Below, one piece after another: positions 40,053-42,196 of a stretch of 42,196 bases of DNA (its first letter is position 1; every line of letters begins with the position of its first letter). A program made the position numbers and the translations under genes. The notes below the pieces were generated by a model. The model saw only the letters and a list, made by a program, of their open reading frames with translations. It did not search any database and was not told where the DNA came from. Location: positions 1 through 42,196 of the forward strand of contig WHSL01000024.1 of NCBI GenBank assembly GCA_009380095.1, in the 5' to 3' direction. This stretch comes from Streptosporangiales bacterium (lineage in GTDB: Bacteria; Actinomycetota; Actinomycetes; Streptosporangiales; Streptosporangiaceae).

Positions 40053-41165
40053 ATGACGGTCGAGGCGGACATCGCGGTCATCGGCGGGGGTATCGCGGGC
40101 GTGGGGGTGGCGGCCGAGCTCGCGCCGCACCGTTCGGTGGTGCTGCTCGAGCGGGAGAAGGAGCTCGCCTACCACACGACCGGCCGCTCCGCCGCGGCGT
40201 TCCTCGAGGCGTACGGCTCCCCGGAGATCCGCGCGCTCACCCGCGGCGGCCGCGCGCTCATGGAGGCGTACGGCGCCGCGCGCGGCGCGCCGCTGCTCAC
40301 CCGCCGCGGCGAACTGCTCGTCGCCGGTCCCGAGGGCCCGGCCGGCCTGGAGGCCACCGTGGCCGAGGTGCCCACGTTGCGGTCGCTGACGGCGGCGGAG
40401 GCGGTGCGGCTGTGCGGGGCGTTGCGGGAGTCGTACGTGGCCGGCGCCGCGTACGATCCCGAGGCCGCGGACATCGACGTGCTCGGCCTGCACCAGCACT
40501 ACCTCGGCAGCGCGCGGCGGCATGGGGCGACCGTGCTGACCGGCGCTGATGTCCGTACGGGGGAGTGGCGGGAGGGGCGCTGGCGGCTGACCACCGGCGC
40601 CGGTGAGGTGCGCGCGGAGATCGTCGTTAACGCGGCCGGGGCCTGGGCGGACCGGATCGCCGAGGCGCTGGGGCAGCCGCCGGTGGGGCTCACCCCGATG
40701 CGCCGTACCGCCGCGGTCATCGACACGCCCGACCCGGCCGCGGCGGACTGGCCGCTCGTCGTGGACGCCGCGGAGACGTTCTACTTCCGGCCGGAGAGCG
40801 GCGGGCTGATGATCTCCCCGGCGGACGAGACGCCGAGCGAGCCGGTCGACGCCCGGGCCGAGGAGCTTGACGTGGCGCTGGCCATCGAGCGGGTCAACGA
40901 GGCGACCACGCTCGGCGTACGGTCGGTGCGGACCACCTGGGCGGGGCTGCGGACCTTCGCGCCCGACCGCAACCCGGTCGCGGGCTACTCGGCGCCGGGT
41001 TTCTGCTGGCTGGCCGGGCAGGGCGGGTACGGCATCCAGACCGCGGCGGGCCTCTCCCGGCTGGCCGCGGCCCTCGTTCTCGGCGAACCCGTCCCCGACT
41101 TCCTGCTGGCCGAGGGCCTCGACCCCGCCCGGCTCAGCCCCGCCCGCTTCCCGACTCCGAGGTGA
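40053..41165 (+). CDS. FAD-dependent oxidoreductase (DAO/glycine oxidase-like)
   Basis: The 370-residue protein has the FAD-binding Rossmann motif DIAVIGGGIAGVGVAAEL (GGGIAG at 11-16), an ERE-type ribose-binding end VVLLEREKELAYHTTGRSAA and the C-terminal cofactor block WLAGQGGYGIQTAAGLSRL with FAPDRNPVAGY before it. This is the layout of the D-amino acid oxidase/glycine oxidase/L-2-hydroxyglutarate dehydrogenase group; the substrate cannot be named. The ATG follows GGAGGTCGG. The 3' end overlaps the remnant of an ABC-transporter gene on the other strand by 32 bp. Confidence 0.88.
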   Translation: MTVEADIAVIGGGIAGVGVAAELAPHRSVVLLEREKELAYHTTGRSAAAFLEAYGSPEIRALTRGGRALMEAYGAARGAPLLTRRGELLVAGPEGPAGLEATVAEVPTLRSLTAAEAVRLCGALRESYVAGAAYDPEAADIDVLGLHQHYLGSARRHGATVLTGADVRTGEWREGRWRLTTGAGEVRAEIVVNAAGAWADRIAEALGQPPVGLTPMRRTAAVIDTPDPAAADWPLVVDAAETFYFRPESGGLMISPADETPSEPVDARAEELDVALAIERVNEATTLGVRSVRTTWAGLRTFAPDRNPVAGYSAPGFCWLAGQGGYGIQTAAGLSRLAAALVLGEPVPDFLLAEGLDPARLSPARFPTPR

Positions 41166-41540
41166 GCGGGTCGCCGGCGACCGGGTCCGTGGCGACGATG
41201 ACGGGGGAGCCGGCGTGGGTGAGGATCTCGGCGTCCACGTCGTAGAGGCGGCGGATCAGCGCGGCGTCCACGACTTCGCGCGGCTCGCCCTCGGCGACGA
41301 TCCGGCCGTCCCGCATCGCGACGAGCACGTCGGCGTACCGGGCCGCCGCCACGTCGTGCACCACCATGAGCACCGTACGGCCGCTCCGCGCGACCTCTCT
41401 GACCATGCCGAACACCTCGACCTGGTGGCCGAGGTCGAGCCTCGTGTCTCCCGCCCCGACGAACAACGACCCCACCGCCAGCACGACGACGGCGCCGGCA
41501 AGGAGCACGAACAACACCCCGACGCGAGGCCGCCCGAACT
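41134..41540 (-). pseudogene. Chimaeric remnant: FecCD permease N-terminus joined to siderophore ABC ATPase C-terminus
   Basis: Reading from about 41540, the first part, GRPRVGVLFVLLAGAVVVLA and then VGSLFVGAGDTR, resembles the first helix of a FecCD-type siderophore permease. After about 41445 it changes to LDLGHQVEVFGMVREVARSG and MVVHDVAAARYADVLVAMRDG, then EPREVVDAALIRRLYDVDAE. This is the C-terminal half of the matching iron-siderophore ATPase (D-loop, switch His and tail). The permease body, the ATPase Walker A, the signature motif and Walker B are all missing. It is therefore a deletion fusion of an iron-uptake operon and cannot be functional. The frame is open only by chance. The longer open frame upstream of 41540 is not permease-like. 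Confidence 0.75.
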
Positions 41541-41547
41541 CCCGCCA

Positions 41548-41954
41548 AGGACGGGGGGACAAGACGCCTTCGCCACCGCCTTCGCCCGCGGCATCGAGCA
41601 TCCGGATGTCCGCGCCCGGCTGGACCAGCCCTTCGACCCGGACAAGTCCCCCAAGGCGGTCGAGGTCAGGATCGAGGAACTGCTGGGACCGGCAGGGCAT
41701 GAGTACTGCAGCGGTTACCGGCTCGATCCCGGCGACGGCGGCATGAATGAGGCCAAGACGCAACGAGACGAGTGGGTCGCGGCGCGTCGCGAGGCGCGCA
41801 CGCCGGATGTGCCGGAGCCTGGGTGCACGCCCATCGGACGTTCAAGGACTGCCACGTATTGTTCGCCTTCAGCGCCAACGCGCAGGGAACCGGCTATGAG
41901 GTGAAGACGATGTTCGTCGAACCTCCGCGTGATCTTGGAGAGGGGCCGGCGTGA
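41548..41954 (+). pseudogene. 5'-truncated, probably frameshifted gene of unknown function
   Basis: From about 41560 one frame encodes QDAFATAFARGIEHPDVRAR, LDQPFDPDKSPKAVEVRIEE and on to RDEWVAARREARTPDVPEP, with strongly G/C third positions, but no start codon with a ribosome-binding site. Near 41815-41825 the coding signal moves to another frame, WVHAHRTFKDCHVLFAFSAN to DLGEGPA and TGA at 41954. The two parts join sensibly with a one-base frameshift. The 5' end stops where the permease remnant begins on the other strand. An ATG at 41772 starts the last frame but would give only 60 residues. The stop overlaps the next gene as GTGA, so the pair was once translationally coupled. Confidence 0.55.
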
Positions 41955-42196
41955 GCATCCGGTTTTGGCAGGCCAACCCCGAGGCCCCATGGACGACCCT
42001 GCTGAGCGTGGTGGAGACGTACTGCCATCCCGAGATCGCCACCGATGACGCCTACGAGCGCCTGCAGCGGCTCGCGAAGCGCACGGACGACGAGGAGATG
42101 CGCACGTTCAAGCAGGAGCTGGGGGAGGCGATCGCCGATCCGTCGCAGCTCCCGAAGGATGCCCTGTTCTGGGCGGCGCAGTATGACGACGGTTCC
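41951..42196 (+). CDS. Partial gene, immunity-like small protein (runs off the window)
   Basis: The GTG start overlaps the stop of the preceding remnant. The visible 82 residues begin (M)SIRFWQANPEAPWTTLLSVV and include TDDAYERLQRLAKRTDDEEM and LPKDALFWAAQYDDGS, reaching the window edge in frame. The acidic, helical character and the closing QYDDGS recall immunity proteins coupled to polymorphic or contact-dependent toxins in actinobacteria. This is recalled resemblance only, without a search. If so, the preceding remnant would be the toxin end. The stop lies outside the window. Confidence 0.55.
   Translation, partial: MSIRFWQANPEAPWTTLLSVVETYCHPEIATDDAYERLQRLAKRTDDEEMRTFKQELGEAIADPSQLPKDALFWAAQYDDGS

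Noticed and set aside
41134-41763. Functional ABC transporter protein of 209 residues
   Set aside because: It lacks Walker A, the signature motif and Walker B and combines two different families; treated as a deletion remnant.

Overview
The window is chromosomal DNA from a very GC-rich actinomycete. It carries the actinobacterial set HemQ, a WhiB protein, a small Gbn-like HTH protein, a separate LigC and LigD-type polymerase, an IdeR/DtxR-type iron box, an RRHVD-type sulfur leader peptide and a c-di-AMP riboswitch before an NlpC/P60 gene. Gene content and style suggest a filamentous, Streptosporangiales-like organism, but the genus cannot be fixed from sequence reading alone. No rRNA, tRNA, CRISPR array or intact insertion sequence was seen.

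Left part (1-8.2 kb): hemQ; a stand-alone LigD-type polymerase (-) and, about 4.5 kb away, LigC ligase (+), together a split NHEJ-type repair pair; msrB followed by a fragment of a second msrB; the psd-pssA pair for phosphatidylethanolamine; a GntR/UTRA regulator with a small target-like gene and matching CTCTNTAGAG sites; a RibD-C-type reductase.

Middle left (8.2-20.8 kb): a long minus-strand series. Sulfite reductase, a zinc-ribbon protein, APS reductase and a sirohydrochlorin chelatase-like protein are chained by 4-19 bp overlaps and preceded by an unlisted 22-residue leader peptide. GlgX (probably with a CTG start) and an anchored beta-propeller-like protein follow. Plus-strand genes are a YihY-type membrane protein and a phosphoribosyltransferase/hydrolase pair. 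WhiB, an iron-box-controlled sucrase-ferredoxin-like protein, MgtC/SapB and an MBL-fold hydrolase are on the minus strand.

Middle right (20.9-34.8 kb): mostly plus strand. MpaB/DUF2236 protein, PPOX flavoprotein, nucleotide-sugar dehydrogenase, riboswitch-controlled NlpC/P60 hydrolase, AI-2E family transporter, ABC-F protein behind a mini-ORF and terminator (attenuator-like), Gbn-like protein, enoyl-CoA hydratase, ABC exporter, MFS transporter and MDR oxidoreductase.

Right part (34.8-42.2 kb): an AT-rich patch and a two-gene cassette of unknown function, a sulfotransferase-SDR operon, a sirtuin, a secreted S28-type peptidase, an FAD oxidoreductase, then a scar. There a siderophore-permease N-terminus is fused to a siderophore-ATPase C-terminus, beside a 5'-truncated, frameshifted gene coupled to an immunity-like partial gene at the window edge. 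Two copies of one palindromic element lie directly behind stop codons about 31.6 kb apart, and the 8-mer CCGTACGG is strongly over-represented throughout.
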